Of a stretch of DNA of 64,000 bases, positions 49,111-62,200 are shown in pieces; the stretch's first letter is position 1, and every line of letters starts with the position of its first letter. Source of the DNA: Plecoglossus altivelis (lineage: Eukaryota; Chordata; Actinopteri; Osmeriformes; Plecoglossidae); assembly GCA_036571765.1 (NCBI GenBank), contig BROE01000011.1:7920712-7984711 (forward strand). Direction: 5' to 3'. Below the pieces are notes generated by a model. That model had not been told where the DNA came from, made no database searches, and saw only the letters and a list, made by a program, of their open reading frames with translations. Position numbers and translations under genes: made by a program.

Positions 49111-50451
49111 CCTCTTCCTCACTGGTGGCAGATACAGAGACAGGAGTTTGAGCAACAAGTGATGGGCTACTCAATGAGAAATCTGAGGTTTGGAAAAGGA
49201 TACTTTTATCCGCTAAAAAGGCAGTGAAAAGTATTTATTGGTTGTACTGCATGGAAATGGGCCAGAAGATCATCCTCTACTCAGGTAGTCTTTTCACAAA
49301 TTGCCAACAAAGCCACACATGTCAGGATGCTCTTGTCTAGCCAAATGAGCCCATCTGTTTATCAGGTCATCCGCCACTTTTAATCCTTTTCGTGTGTAGC
49401 TACCATCAATTAATACCTCCCAACAGGTGCTGCTAAGGACAGGTGGTGAAGTCATGAAACAGCAGACTATCAATGTAGGCCTTTGGCCAGCGGAGCAGGG
49501 CTTCATTGACTCACTTCAAAAACACTTTTATGTTAAATGAATATAACTCAATTATCTAAATCTCAAACGGATATGGTTAACTGACTTCTATCTTCCTGTT
49601 CTCGGACGTATCATGAAAAGATTATAATATAGGTTGTTTTTTTTTAAATTATCGACTAAATAAATGAACTACTAATAAAAGGTTCTACCCTTACGCATTA
49701 AAAAGAGACAATTAGTTACAAGTCAATACATCCCGGGTTAGGATGTTCCAAAGTGTCAGCATTTAAAGTTGGCAGCAGTATGCGAGCTGTCACACATGTA
49801 AACAAACTGACAGCAGACTAGCTAGCCGCTACCGCTGACAGGAATGTGAGCCAACTTGACAGCTGCTGGCTAACTATGTATGGACGAATAACTTAAATAC
49901 CCCTTCATTTAATGGAATAACGTATCACATATTCATGTATAACGTGATCAATATGATAGTAATCACATTCACTGGCAAGCTAAAAGACGGAATCAAAACA
50001 TGTCGTAATAGCTAACTTTCTAACAGGCTAGCAAACAAGGAAGAGAAAGGTGTTTGAAGGCCATAAACACTTTCCCTTTTGGTGCTAGTTGGCTAGCGGG
50101 CTAGCTCGCTAGCTTGATGGCCTGATAACCCACCAGCATGCATGTCAGTGGCAAGCTCCTTGCTAGCTACGTAAATGGTAGGTGGTAGGCAATTAGTAGT
50201 ATTTCTAGACAGTTATCCAAACGTTTCGTAGCCACAACAACATTCCGTGTTCAAGCAAGGCTTGTTCGCAACGTCGCACCAACATCGACTTTATTGTCCT
50301 CGGACAGCGCAGTGCCAACAACCCAAGCATTTCAACATGCAGTCAGTCTCTTACCCAGCGCAGAAGCACACACCTGCTCACAACACGCAGTCAAGGGGAC
50401 AATAGAACTGGAGACATGGAAAACAAAGAGCCACACAAGTTTCATATTTAC

Positions 50452-50720
50452 CTTTCGTGTCTTGTCTTTTAGGAGGGATTCATGTGCCACCTCTCTCACT
50501 TTCCCTGGCAGCCATTAGCTGGCTACATTATTAGCTAGACACACAGCCTTCACACACACACACACGCACACACACAGACGCTCTCGCGCAGCCCCTGTCC
50601 AAAATGTGAGCGTGCAGCAGCTTCGAGACCGCGAATCTGCCTGTACAGTTTTCACCCACCAGCGCGCACACGGATCTCGCTCCCGTTCCCACTTGAGTTT
50701 AGGGGTCTACTACGGGAAAT
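50452..50720 (-). promoter_or_regulatory. pdik1l: Probable pdik1l first non-coding exon and CpG-rich promoter
   Basis: Minus-strand donor sequence AAAG|GTAAAT at 50452/50451 ends a likely 5' UTR exon. Upstream of it (about 50560-50720) CpG density rises (TCGCGCAG, GAGCGTGC, GCGCGCAC), interrupted by a short CA microsatellite at 50551-50580. A short upstream reading frame of 11 codons (50480-50515) lies in the putative leader. The transcription start is not determined. Confidence 0.45.
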
Positions 50721-51131
50721 ACTGCCCTCACTAAACTTAACCGTGGAATATCGTTAGCAACGAACGGCAATATTGTTAGATATTAGTATCACTACGGTGA
50801 TTTTAGCTCTTATCAAATGAAACCTTTAGTTGGTTATTCCAAATCTGTAGAGCTTTTGAATACGTTTAGGGCCAAGCATATGTTGCATGCCGCAGGATGG
50901 CAAAAAAGCGAATCACTATTTGAGGCGTTACTTGGAAATGAATATATATTGTAGTGAGTACAGTTAACCAGCACGTTTTGGTTTCGTTTATAAAAAGGAA
51001 ATATAAAATGAGCACAATATCACTGTGTGCAAAAAGTTAAATTAAACACTCCTTTGGTTTCTTAAAATAATCACAATACATACACACAAACAAACCTACA
51101 AATGACTGAAGAAACCATCGGTAAAGACAAA

Positions 51132-51137
51132 TTTATT
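51132..51137 (-). terminator. lin28a: lin28a polyadenylation signal
   Basis: Minus-strand AATAAA about 2.67 kb after the lin28a stop, just beyond the last let-7 seed match. It gives a 3' UTR of the length known for LIN28A and ends well before the pdik1l promoter. Confidence 0.55.
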
Positions 51138-51170
51138 GCAGTAGAAAACTATTCAACAACAGTTGTGTGA

Positions 51171-51177
51171 GAGGTAG
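51171..51177 (-). promoter_or_regulatory. let-7 7mer target site near the lin28a 3' end
   Basis: CTACCTC followed by T on the mRNA strand, a 7mer-m8 match, 34 bases upstream of AATAAA. Sites near UTR ends are often effective. Confidence 0.5.
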
Positions 51178-51302
51178 GACACATTGCATTGCAAGTTGAC
51201 AAAATAAACATCTCACAGCACAGCTCAAGGACACAGTATTCTGCTACAACAGTAGAGCACAGAACTCTGTCCCGATCTGTTACACATCTTCAAAAACCAT
51301 CA

Positions 51303-51310
51303 TGAGGTAG
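51303..51310 (-). promoter_or_regulatory. let-7 8mer target site in the distal lin28a 3' UTR
   Basis: A second CTACCTCA 8mer on the mRNA strand, about 170 bases before the polyadenylation signal. Confidence 0.6.
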
Positions 51311-53741
51311 ACTTGTATAGATTAATGACAAAACATTCCTGCCTTGTTCTCATAAAATAAAAACATGAACCAAAAGGAGGGAAAACTAGACAACAAGAGC
51401 CAGTCCATAGTGATTAGTCAACAAAAACATGTGTCAATGATGCATGCTTTGCCAAAACAACCATTGTGCCCTTCTCTGGTACCCATCTATTCTACGACTA
51501 CATAAACTACCATGCACACAAACAAGTAAATATTATATTAATATCACATACCTAAATATATACAGTAAACTACAAAATGGTCATTTGCTTATTTCTTAAA
51601 TTCAGGCCTGTACTAGACTATATTTTGGTCTAACAAAAACTGATGTTCATCTTGTGCTAGCTACAGACAGCCAGAGCACAACATATACATTATAGCTTTG
51701 AGAATGACCATTGGATTATAAATGCTTCCTATGATGTCCATGGCTCCGTAACACAGCGGCCATGAAAATACAGCAGGACTAGATACATGTATATACTGTA
51801 CGAACTACATGGACAAACTGTGAAAATAGTGCATCAGTCTTGCTTGGCTCTGTAGGCAATGAAAGATCTGGATTTTCCGGCAACCCAGAACATAATAATC
51901 TAGAACACACAAAAACTATAACATCATTTAAAATACCTCCCCACTCAGTTACCCTTAGATCAAAACTGTGTTTTCAAGGAAGAAAACTTGGAGTGCAGAC
52001 AAAGGGACTAGCCAAGCCAACACATGCATTCAAAGCAAGAAAGCCTCTGGGAATTCACCACTAGAGTGTGAACCAGTCAACAGTAGACTACTGTATCATG
52101 CATTGAGCCATGACATTGACAGATTCCTCAAATATGGATCACATTGTATTTCTCTGTGCGGTGCGAATTAACAGCATTTTATAAATAATCTTTATAATAC
52201 ATAGTCAATGTGGGGGCTTCTTCTAGTTGAATATGACTTGTGTGAATTGTACATACAGCATTACACAAGGTGGAGGGGGTGGGGTGTTGTATTCTGTCTC
52301 CCTGCTTTAACACCACACCTTCACCATAACCTAGAACACTAAATCGTAATGCCATACAATTGCAAATGCACTCTATTTACTTGTGTCTTTGATGGTATCA
52401 ACGAGTTTATACACAGGTGGTAGACAGTGTAAAGTGTGATCCTATTTGATCACAAATCAATAATAATTCCTAGAGCCAAAGTCTTTGAAAAAAAGAGGTT
52501 AGCCTTAACAAAACTGGATCCATTACAAAGCCAGCTTCACGATGCATTTGAATAAATAGTCAATATAAAAAGATATATATATATACACAGACACACACAC
52601 ACACACTTTAGTGGTGAAAATATCCCAACATCTGTGGAAAACAAGTAGTGACAGAGCATTTACTTGGAAAGTTAACAACTGTGATTAAATAAAAAGAAAC
52701 AAACAGGTTTAACTGCCCTTAAGAAAGTCCATACAATACTGCAAGCTTTCACAATTTTCAAGTAAAACAAGTCATCTTTGGAAAGAAGTGAGCAGCCCTG
52801 ATAAAATCCCAATAAGACCAGTAACATGAGAAGACCAGGTCTGGGTAAAAGCTCAAAGCAGTCAAAACCTGCCTTACAATCAATGTGGGTCTTGCATAAC
52901 ACCTTGAAACACGGCTTTATAAATTAAAAACAGCTTTCTGTCTTGATAGATATCATTGATAGAAATTGATTCACAATTAACATGTAGAGGTATATGTATC
53001 TGTTGCTGTGTGTGAATAATCATTTTCAGTGAGTAGATTTTGGGACAGGGGGATTGAAAACAGGCCACGATTCCACAAGAGATCGATGGAGAGGCTATGG
53101 CACTTCATATTCTATAATGATTGTGTACGTTCCCCATGGCAACAATGGTTTACTGACAATCGCTCAGCAAAAGAGTACAAACATTCATATGGCCGAAGAA
53201 CAGTCAAATTAGCGCCACCTGAAGAATACTTCCATATATCAGAAAACCCTTTCCCAGTCAGCATAGTGTAATCTGCTCACATCCATTCACTATGATTGTA
53301 TTTCCAATTTATATTATTAGGTACCTAATAAATATGGTATGCCCTTATGTTCAGTAAAACCCTAACATCCACTCTCATCTTGTTACAGAGATAAAGAGTA
53401 TGTACAGGGTGCGCAAGAGTACACTGATAAAATGACTAAACTTATTTCATTCGGTAAATACAAATACAAGTTTTCCCAGACATAGTTTCACTCTAGTCCT
53501 GGAAATAAAACGGGTTTATCTAGTATTAGGTTTAGTCTAGGAACTGGGATACAGGCTCTAACTGTTTTGATTGTTTCATTACAAAGCTAAGACACTTCAG
53601 CTAAGGCAGAAAAATATACAAAAAAAGAAGTCTTGGGATTAAAAAGGTGTCCGTGTGAATGCAGTTTAAAACAACAAGCTCAGTCTAAACCATCACATCA
53701 GTAAACTAAACTGTTTCCTTGCTGTTCCAACACAGAAGACC

Positions 53742-53749
53742 TGAGGTAG
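53742..53749 (-). promoter_or_regulatory. let-7 8mer target site in the lin28a 3' UTR
   Basis: The mRNA strand reads CTACCTCA, a perfect 8mer match to the let-7 seed, 54 bases after the lin28a stop codon. lin28 repression by let-7 is well established. Confidence 0.7.
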
Positions 53750-53794
53750 TTTCAACATTCCAGTGAAACCTCTTGATTGGTGCATGTTGTAGTA

Positions 53795-53801
53795 TCCCTG
53801 A
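53795..53801 (-). promoter_or_regulatory. miR-125/lin-4 seed match immediately after the lin28a stop
   Basis: The mRNA reads TCAGGGA directly after the stop codon, a 7mer-A1 match to miR-125. A full CTCAGGGA 8mer also occurs inside the coding exon at 53878-53885. miR-125 control of LIN28 is known in animals. Sites within about 15 nt of a stop codon are often weak because of ribosome shadowing. Confidence 0.4.
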
Positions 53802-53802
53802 A

Positions 53803-56800
53803 TCATTCGTCAGAGCTCTCCGGGGGCAAAGGTGCCCCTGCACGCTCCTCTTCCTCTTCCCTCAGCGTGGTCGCCGTTCCCTGAGAGCCCGGGGAGGACT
53901 GCTGTGCTTTGATTGGGCAGCTGGCCACCATGTGGGAGGGGCTCTGGCAGAAATGGCACTTTTTAGGCTGAGGGGGTAACTGGCATTCTTTGGCATGGTG
54001 GTCAGGTCCTCCACAGTTGTAGCATCTGAAACAGAGCAGAGGTATGTAGAGGTATGTCTGTTGTATGGCTTCCTCTGCTCATCGCTAACTGAAGGTTAGA
54101 ACTTCCTTATGACAGATTGTGTTGGAATTGTCAGTGACGCTGCTAATGGAGGACTGAATCGGAGCTGATGACATGGGCTTTACACTAGAGGGCAGTGTGC
54201 TCTCATGTATAGCTTCTGATTTCTGGAGAACATGCAGGATCTATAAAAAATAATGCCATAGGGCATTTTGTCCAAAATTGAAGTTAAATGTTATAGAAAT
54301 ATGTAAATAAGTGTAGCATCTGCATTTTATATGACTAGGGACTTGCTACGGTGGTATGCCTGCCATCTTGTTAAACCTAAGCAACAATGCATTTTCTAAA
54401 TGAGACCAAGACAAATATGTAGATTTGAGAAAATATTTACAAATATGAATCAACACTCGTTTGTCCAATAAAATTCCCAGTAGTAGATATACCACACGTT
54501 TATGCCAAACAATATAAAAGAGTCCGGTCCTGTCATTAACCTGACAGAAGTAGAGATCAAGACCTGAGGCATCACACAGCTCACCATGGTTTCCTTCCTT
54601 CCTTCTCCCCTTCCTTTAACCCTTAGCCTCCCAACCCCCATCCCAGGGCATTCTCCAGGGGGCTGGGGGGATCTAGTGTGTTATTGATCAGTGTGGGGAA
54701 ATGGGGAGGGGAGAGAGGGGGTTCTTTGTTTCAATGCAGTAAAAGGGACCTATGAACCCTGACTCCCACCCCACCCGCTCTTCGTTCTCTGCCTTCCCCC
54801 ACCTCATTTACACACCACACTCCATTGTTGCCATGGCGCTGGTCACCTCTGACCTCACTCGGGCACCTACATCTGTTATCAATTAAATGGATAGGATCCT
54901 TTTCCCCCCTTCTGCAACAAACGGTTATGTTTGGGGGCTGCCGAGACGATGTGTGAACACATAGCTGGTCTTTGATTAGTTAAATTTAGAACAAAATGTG
55001 GATCCCCCCCCAAAAAAAAGGATTACAGATCTATCTAATATTTATCCAGTTTCATCAATTCTCCAATCCAATTTTTGTTCAGACTTAGAGAATAAAGATG
55101 TGGTTGCACTGTTAAAATGAAACAGTATATCAGGATCATACAACCAAATAATTATCCAGTAAGCGAAAAGAGAACTCAGCATTGTGCAATAGAAACCTTG
55201 AATGAGGAGGTGGGGGTTGGTAAAGCATGAGGCTCAAAATTCACATGACTTGCGGTTTCAAACAGTCATATTGATCCAGGTAAACTCAATCCTACTCTGG
55301 TCAGAGAAGGGTTGTATTCAACCAAGTAACTAGCTCCCAGTTAATCTTCCCTGGTTTCTTTTAGGAACACAATTATCTGCTGCACTGACTATGAACACTG
55401 CATACCGTTTGGAATAAATGTGTCTACTAAATGTAATTGAAAAATGAAGGCTGCTCCCATTTCCAAACTAGTTCTAGGTGGTTTCCGCAGCTCCAGCCCG
55501 GGCATCTCTATGGTTAGAGAGGACCTGATTGGACTCACCTGTCTCCTTTCGAGCGTCTTTTCTGGGGCCCTTTTGGCTTCTTCTCGCTGCCCACACACGG
55601 TGCTCCGTTCGGCCCAGTCACCCTCACCGACTCCAGGCCCTTGGAGGACGTCTTAAAGGTGAACTCTACCTCCTCACCCTCCTTCAGGCTGCGGAAGCCC
55701 TCCATGTGCAGTTTGCTCTGCGGGGAGTAATCCACTGTCAGGTTAGAGCTCAGCCAAGAAAACATAAAGGGGTGAGCTCTGGCTGTTAGAACAGCCAGCA
55801 ACTAATCTTGCATGTAGCAAGTGTAAACAAAGGAGGTGTTACTTAATTGGAATAGCTTGCATAAATCAAACATTCGGCATGGATTTCAGATCACCAATGG
55901 AAACTTCTAGCCTCTCTCACACTCTCTCAGGGCTCAGCCCTCTCCAGTAAACCCAATCCTATTGACAGCCCTGTTGAAATATCAATGCCTTCTTACCCCC
56001 CCCCCAGCTAGTCCAAGCATTCCAAGCCCCAACCCCCTCCTTCTTACTCAGGACCACCTCCACAATGTAGCACAGAAACATTCTCTAAAACAGGTCCATC
56101 TGGTCAAGTCCCAAACTGACCATTCCTGAAGGATGCTGGGGGGGATATTAAGAGGGGGGTTGATGGTGGGGGTGGGGTGCATTCCTGGGATAGCTAACGC
56201 AAAAAGGTGCATGAGAAGAGGTAGCAAATAAGCACCACAACCTTCAGAAAGGGCTAAATTTTCAATCGCCGTAAACCTTTTGAAAATACATATGGCTTCT
56301 TTCTAATTTCTCATGTACATTGACATTTGTGACGAACGATAATATTTCTGTGCTACATAAAACGTGTCTGGAGTTACATACTTTCTTCCAAGCATTCCCA
56401 TTGATCTCCCTGTTGTTTTTTTACCTCAGGGAACGCTGCCATGTTGTAGAGCAGTGGTGGCTCGTGGGAGGGCTACCCTGGGTCAGTTTATGGCCCTCAC
56501 ATGCCGTTGGGCTTAACCCAAACACCCCACTCTCCTCAGGGGGGGGGGTTTGAAGTGATCATGGTGGGAACTGGATCTCAGGGGGTGATTGCCAACAACT
56601 TCAACATTCCTGCTGTCCCGTCAGAGGTTCCCGGAACTGTCTTTTGACCTTCTGCTTCACCTCATCCTCCTTTCTCCAGGTCTATTTTATGACACACACA
56701 CGCACTTCTTGCTCACTCATTCCGACTACTCGCTTTGTCACTCCTCTGCCTCTTTTCACTCTGTATCTTCATTCATTCTGTAAACAGACTCGACCCCCCC

Positions 56801-59290
56801 TACCCACACACACTCCCCATTCACAGATCTGCTGCTCGGTAACAGACGGCAGGACTTCCTTTCTACGGCTGACAATGACATCCATTGTCCAGTAGGACCT
56901 ACAGCTCTTCAACCAGGAACTCACTCTGAAACGTTTCCCACTTTCCAACCTGAAGAAGGAAGGAAGATTTGAGACAGGGTTGCTTCCAGACAATTGCCTC
57001 ATTTCCACATTTCCAAATGACTGATGCGCCACAGTGACTGGTATTGCAGGCAAGAGGTGATCTAATGAGAATTGGGGCTGGGTGGGCACCACACAGGATT
57101 GGCCTCCCTGATGTTAGAAGGACTTTATAACAGGAAGTAGGGCTGGATGAGGTGAGGAATGAGTTGCATGTTATCCCTTACCAGCCTGCCTGCTCCTTTT
57201 AACTTCCAAAGCAAGACAGCTTACTCTGGCTCTGGCTGGGGGGAGGGGGTGGCACGTGGGCGAGAAAACAAGGGGGGGATATTCCAGTACTTAGACCTGG
57301 CAGACTTAAGATGGGATCATCTCCAAGTCATTTTACACTCATTTCTTGGCCACTAAGTAAATGGGTTACATTTCAGACTTTTAAAACCACAACTTTGCAA
57401 CTCTTACATACAACGTTCCTCCCAGACATTTGGTAAGGTTTACGTTTATCTGTCACCTAAAACCGCCCTTAATTTAACTGACTTGGATTTTACTTTTACA
57501 ATATCACTGTTTATAGTTAAGTGAGTTTTTTATCATCATAATTTAGGAACAAACAGAGGAGCAGAGGGACAATCTAATCCTAGATTTAACTTGACATAAC
57601 TACTAGATCTACTTTACATTAACTTCCCATGACCAATTTCTTAACTGTTCTCACAATTAAATGTTTTAATGTTTGTGTGACTCATGTATCCCAAGCTAGG
57701 AATGTATACCCAGTATATTCATCTGTAAATACGTTCAACATGATCTGGTTGGATTTGAGAGCGAAAAGGTACGTTTTATATGTCACGTGAATCATAGTCT
57801 ATTGGACCAGTCACGATCGAGATATGTTAGTTACATCAGTTGTGATTTTAGTGCAGGCCTCTTATATTACAAACCAACATTGAAAGCAATTGTTGTACGT
57901 TCTCAACAGCTACACTTTTCACAGCAAACACATCATCATGGTAGCACTTCATGACATTTAAAATGTGTATATTAGGCCTAAATTACGCAGTGCATTGGGT
58001 GATACATTGTGCAGTGAATTAGCTTATGTTGAGTAATCGATGCAAATTCCTCAATGGGACATACCATTATTACTCATTTAAAATAAATTATCAGTCTTGG
58101 TATAGTTTACCATAAACACCTTTTATGCTTTGACGTTGGATCGCCCAACTAGACTGACTTTACACAGTAGCGTACATTCGATTCTGGTTCCGAATACAGG
58201 CAACACTCCAATCTCCACAAGAAATAAATAGAACTGACCTGATGAACAAACACATCTACAGGCTCCTCGAGCGGTGTACCGTCTCTATTTGTCATGGAAA
58301 GGAACCCGAAGCCCATTCGCACGTTGAACCATTTGCACACGCCGCTACCTCGAGAAGAGTCCACCGCTTCGTCTGTGGCTGTCGGTTTCTCCTCGATCTT
58401 TGCACAGCCCCCTTTGGACAAATTAAAATATCACTGCTTAGATCACAAGAACATTTTAGAACGCAAATGTAAGCTGTAATAACTTATAGTAAATTGACGT
58501 TGATAGGCCTTTAAATGGTCGGGTTTTTTACCATCAGTGCTCTGCAGCGACATAAGGAAACCATGTATTGCGCAATGACAAACAGACGAGAGGAATAACG
58601 AGTGCTAAATGTTGAAAGTAATGTGTATTTTATCACATTAACTGCTTACACTTTCAGATATTGTTCCAACTTTTTGTGGAGGGTAAAAAGTTATTACGCT
58701 TGACTTTTTCAATAAAAACATTTAAAAGGTATCGCAATACAACTAAATACAATAAAACAAACGGGTATAACCAGTATATCAAGAATATTCTAAATAATTT
58801 AGCATTCAAATATTTATCCCCGATAAAACCATACGTGTATTATACATAAGTAAACCCCATATAGGCAGCATTGTAAAGCAATTTAATTTCATATAAAATT
58901 TTACAAATAATTTTTAAATACTAATAAATAAACAAAAACTTCCTGTAAAATGCTGAGTGGAAAGTGAGCACCTCCTGCTCCTTTCGTGCATGTTTAATTC
59001 CAGGTTTGTCTTCACCCTCAGAAACCCTTACTTTCTCGCATGAGGCTTTCAACAATTCAAGAAACGTGCTTCAGAGACAACGTTGGAATAAAGTTGTGAA
59101 AAAGGGGTTGGGATACTTTGTCCCTAATAGCGAGAGGTAGAAAGACTGGAGAGGATTCGTGAAAAGAATCCCAATATTTTAAAGATAATTCAAGGAAGCT
59201 TAACACGCCTTTTTTGTCTATCGCCCGTTAAATCAATTCCATTGAAGCGCCCAACATCTTCAAACACACACTGCCCCTACCTTCTGCCAT
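53803..59290 (-). CDS. lin28a: lin28a: RNA-binding protein LIN28A (let-7 biogenesis inhibitor)
   Basis: Four coding exons, 59281-59290 (10 nt), 58239-58411, 55539-55717 and 53803-54025, encode 194 residues (human LIN28A 209). Splice phases agree at every junction. The start MAEG joins GCAKIEEK, the GGCAK core also seen in mammals. The cold-shock domain spans about 27-98, with RNP1 GFGFLSM (36-42) and RNP2 VDVFVHQ (55-61), then SKLHMEGFRSLKEGEEVEF. A basic linker KRRSKGDR leads to two CCHC zinc knuckles: Cys122-Cys125-His130-Cys135, and Cys144-Cys147-His152-Cys157. The tail is acidic. The protein binds pre-let-7 terminal loops and many mRNAs, blocking let-7 maturation and supporting pluripotency and growth. 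Its 3' UTR carries let-7 and miR-125 seed matches, implying the known feedback loop. Confidence 0.97.
55718..58238 (-). other. lin28a: lin28a intron 2 (2,521 bp)
   Basis: Separates the two halves of the cold-shock domain at VHQ|SKL, the same place as in mammals. Short C-runs and G-runs are present (55997-56006, 56139-56180, 56540-56550). No other gene is visible inside it. Confidence 0.9.
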
Positions 59291-62200
59291 GGTTTTGAGG
59301 GTCCAGAGTCTCCTACTTCCAGCAAAATTAGGCGAAAATTCCTGATGTTCTTGTCAGCACTCGTGAGAGCAACATCGTCATTTGTCAGTGCGTTTTTCTC
59401 ATCCCTGTTTTTAAAGAATCTGTTTTACTCCTGGTTATCGCTCACAAAACTACGACCCTGGTCCTCTTGTGTCTGATATTACTCCACCTACTCGGTCAAG
59501 TCCACGTGATTCTCAATTGCAATCTTCTCGCAGATAAATTAGACATTCCACAATGATCCGAATTCGGAGAGCGACCAATCAAGGGCTGGGACCACATAGC
59601 TCTCGCGGGGCCTCGAGCAACACCCAACCCTCAGACATGAATTGGCGTAACCCCCTCAACCCCCCCACACTTTCAGCATTTAAATGTATGAGCATGGTCA
59701 ATGGAGTGATTTCCACTGGAGCCATTTGTATGAAAGCAAGGCCTTTCACTGCACAAGGTCCTTGCACACCTGAATGCCTTTTTTTACACTCTGTCCGCTC
59801 TCAGGTTATTTAACAATTACCTTTACTCAATGGACTAACAAACTGACATAAAATAACATTCCTCAATTAAAAACTGGAAAGATCCAATAGTTGTCTCGGC
59901 TTTGGTGTCGTTCTGACATTTGCAGTCAATAATGGCATTTCGTTTGAAACAATTTTAAGGTATCAAAACATGCTTTATAAATCTCATTATGCGTGGGGGG
60001 TATTAACAAACGGCATACATTTATAACATGGGCCTGCATTTTAAGGATAAAACAACCTTTCGCACTGCCCTGTTAGACACATTTATTTGGTCAGCCTTAT
60101 TTGGTCAGTCTTTACGTGCTTCGGTGTGAGTGAGTTAAATACTATTTGATCGATAGTTTCTTCACAAATCACTGATCATACAGAATGAATGTGAATGCTT
60201 ACATAGGCTATGTATGTAGCCTGTCTGCAGGCGAAGGTGAGGGGTATTACAGGCTGCATGACAGCAACAGCAGTAGTCACACCTGATCCAAATTTGATGT
60301 GAAACTACTCTCAAGTGCTACGCTTAGCGCCTTTGCTACTTTTTGTATGTATAGCAGACTGTGACTATATAAAGTTGCATTGATAATGATGAATACGGTT
60401 GTCCAACGAATTTAGCCCTTACATCAACACAAGTGGCCACTAGTCCGGAGATAAACAAAACCCGTTTGCACGTGTCAGAAAAGGTACACGCTATTTAGTG
60501 AATAATCAAATGTAAATCGTTAACTTACAACCATCTAATTTGGTTCTAAACCACGCACGGACTCTCTTTTCGGTTGCAAACTATTTTGATGTTACTCGTT
60601 AGTAAGCAAACTAGTTCTTTTTCATTTTTGGAGTTCTTTTGAAGGCCCCCGAAATGCAATGGTTATGCAATTATTAACACTGCACACCAGAAATAAACAT
60701 AAAAAGTCTGATCAACTACTATGATTTCCATCAAAAAGTTGGACTTTCACGCTGCAGCTGGCGTCTTAATCATATTTCAAAGAATTCATGATTTATTGAG
60801 ATTGTTGTCTCATTAGTTAGATGGATATATATATATAATACGGTGTGTCGGGAAATGCACAAAATATTGGGTTTCAAACGTACACCTGTTGCAGTGTAAC
60901 ACTGGTGTATACTTCAGCACTGGTCTGTAATCATTCATGACTCATCTTATTGAACGTGGATCGTATCACAGTTGGACATCCAATACCATGAATGGAACTG
61001 AAAGGAGGACATTTTCATTGGGCAGCTGGTGACTAATGCTGATTGCTCATTCACTAACCTGCCTTTCTCATTAAACCTGATACGTGTTTTACGAACACTA
61101 TGCTTCACACGTGACATATGGGATTCAGTTTTAGAATAGTATCATGCACTGAAAAACACATGTTCTACCAATGTATTGTATGTTATGTATGCTAGTGAAA
61201 TAAAGCAAATTGTAAAATGATAGACATTTAAAGTTCTCATCAAATTAGTTTACTTTCAAATTAAAATTCTGCACATAGTCTGCTACACTCATCCTCCAAG
61301 TATTTGTATCCCCAATAGTTATGCTGTTTCCCTGTCCTATTTTTACAACTCAACTGTTGAACCTATCCACCATCTCCTCTCTCTATTAATCTTTGTTTGT
61401 TGTGCTCTAGCTCATCCTCTCCTACCTTACCCTCTTCTCAACTCTTTCCTCGCCTCTTTTGTCCCTTATCACCCCATTTTACTTTCTTTTTTTACTCCTC
61501 CTCTAGTCTGCTCTCCTCTCCTACTTTCTTCTCTTCTTTTCTTTCCTCCTCTTTCTCCTTTCTTTTGCTCGCCTTTCTTATCCCTTCTTTCATCTTCTCC
61601 CATCTTTCCCTCCTATTTCTCAACCCCCTCTTCTGCTTTCATCTTTCTCTCTTCTCTTTTCTATCACCTCCTCCCCTCTTCTCTCTCCTCTCTTTTCTCA
61701 TCCTTTCTCTCCCTTTCCCTCTTTTTCTCTTGTCTTTTCATTTCTGCTTTTTTCTGCTGGGTGCCTCCCTGTCACCATGGAGATGAAGGGTCTTCTGTCC
61801 ATCATCGAACAAAGAGGGCGGCGTTTAAGTTGACCGGTGTCACACAGAGGGACCTAGTAACAATGCCCCGGCACGTGCTTCCTCAGTAACCCCCCATCCA
61901 ACTGCCACACACAACCACACACAGAGGAAGTTATGTCACAGTAATTAAGAGACCAGAGATATATTCTACTGACTGCTTTCACAACTGTTATCCCATGATT
62001 GCTATTGCTCATTGTACAGATTTCACTTTTTAATGGTTGATCCAAACTAGATCATTCTCAGGACACTCAAACAAAAGATGTAAGACACAAATTCAACCAT
62101 CTCCATTATGACTCACTGGAAACACCAACTTGATATCTAAAAAGGTTTTAAATTGTTGCTCAATTGCCCAATAAATGCAAACAATAACAATCAATATACT

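Larger units (their letters stand above)
51138..53802 (-). other. lin28a: lin28a 3' untranslated region
   Basis: AT-rich, non-repetitive stretch of about 2.7 kb with no coding signal on either strand beyond short chance frames. Only one microsatellite (52567-52606, TA then CA) is present. It contains three let-7 seed matches or 8mers and one miR-125 seed match, listed separately. Confidence 0.6.

Noticed and set aside
61397..61786. 129-codon frame upstream of lin28a
   Set aside because: Pure polypyrimidine translation (Ser, Leu, Phe, Pro).
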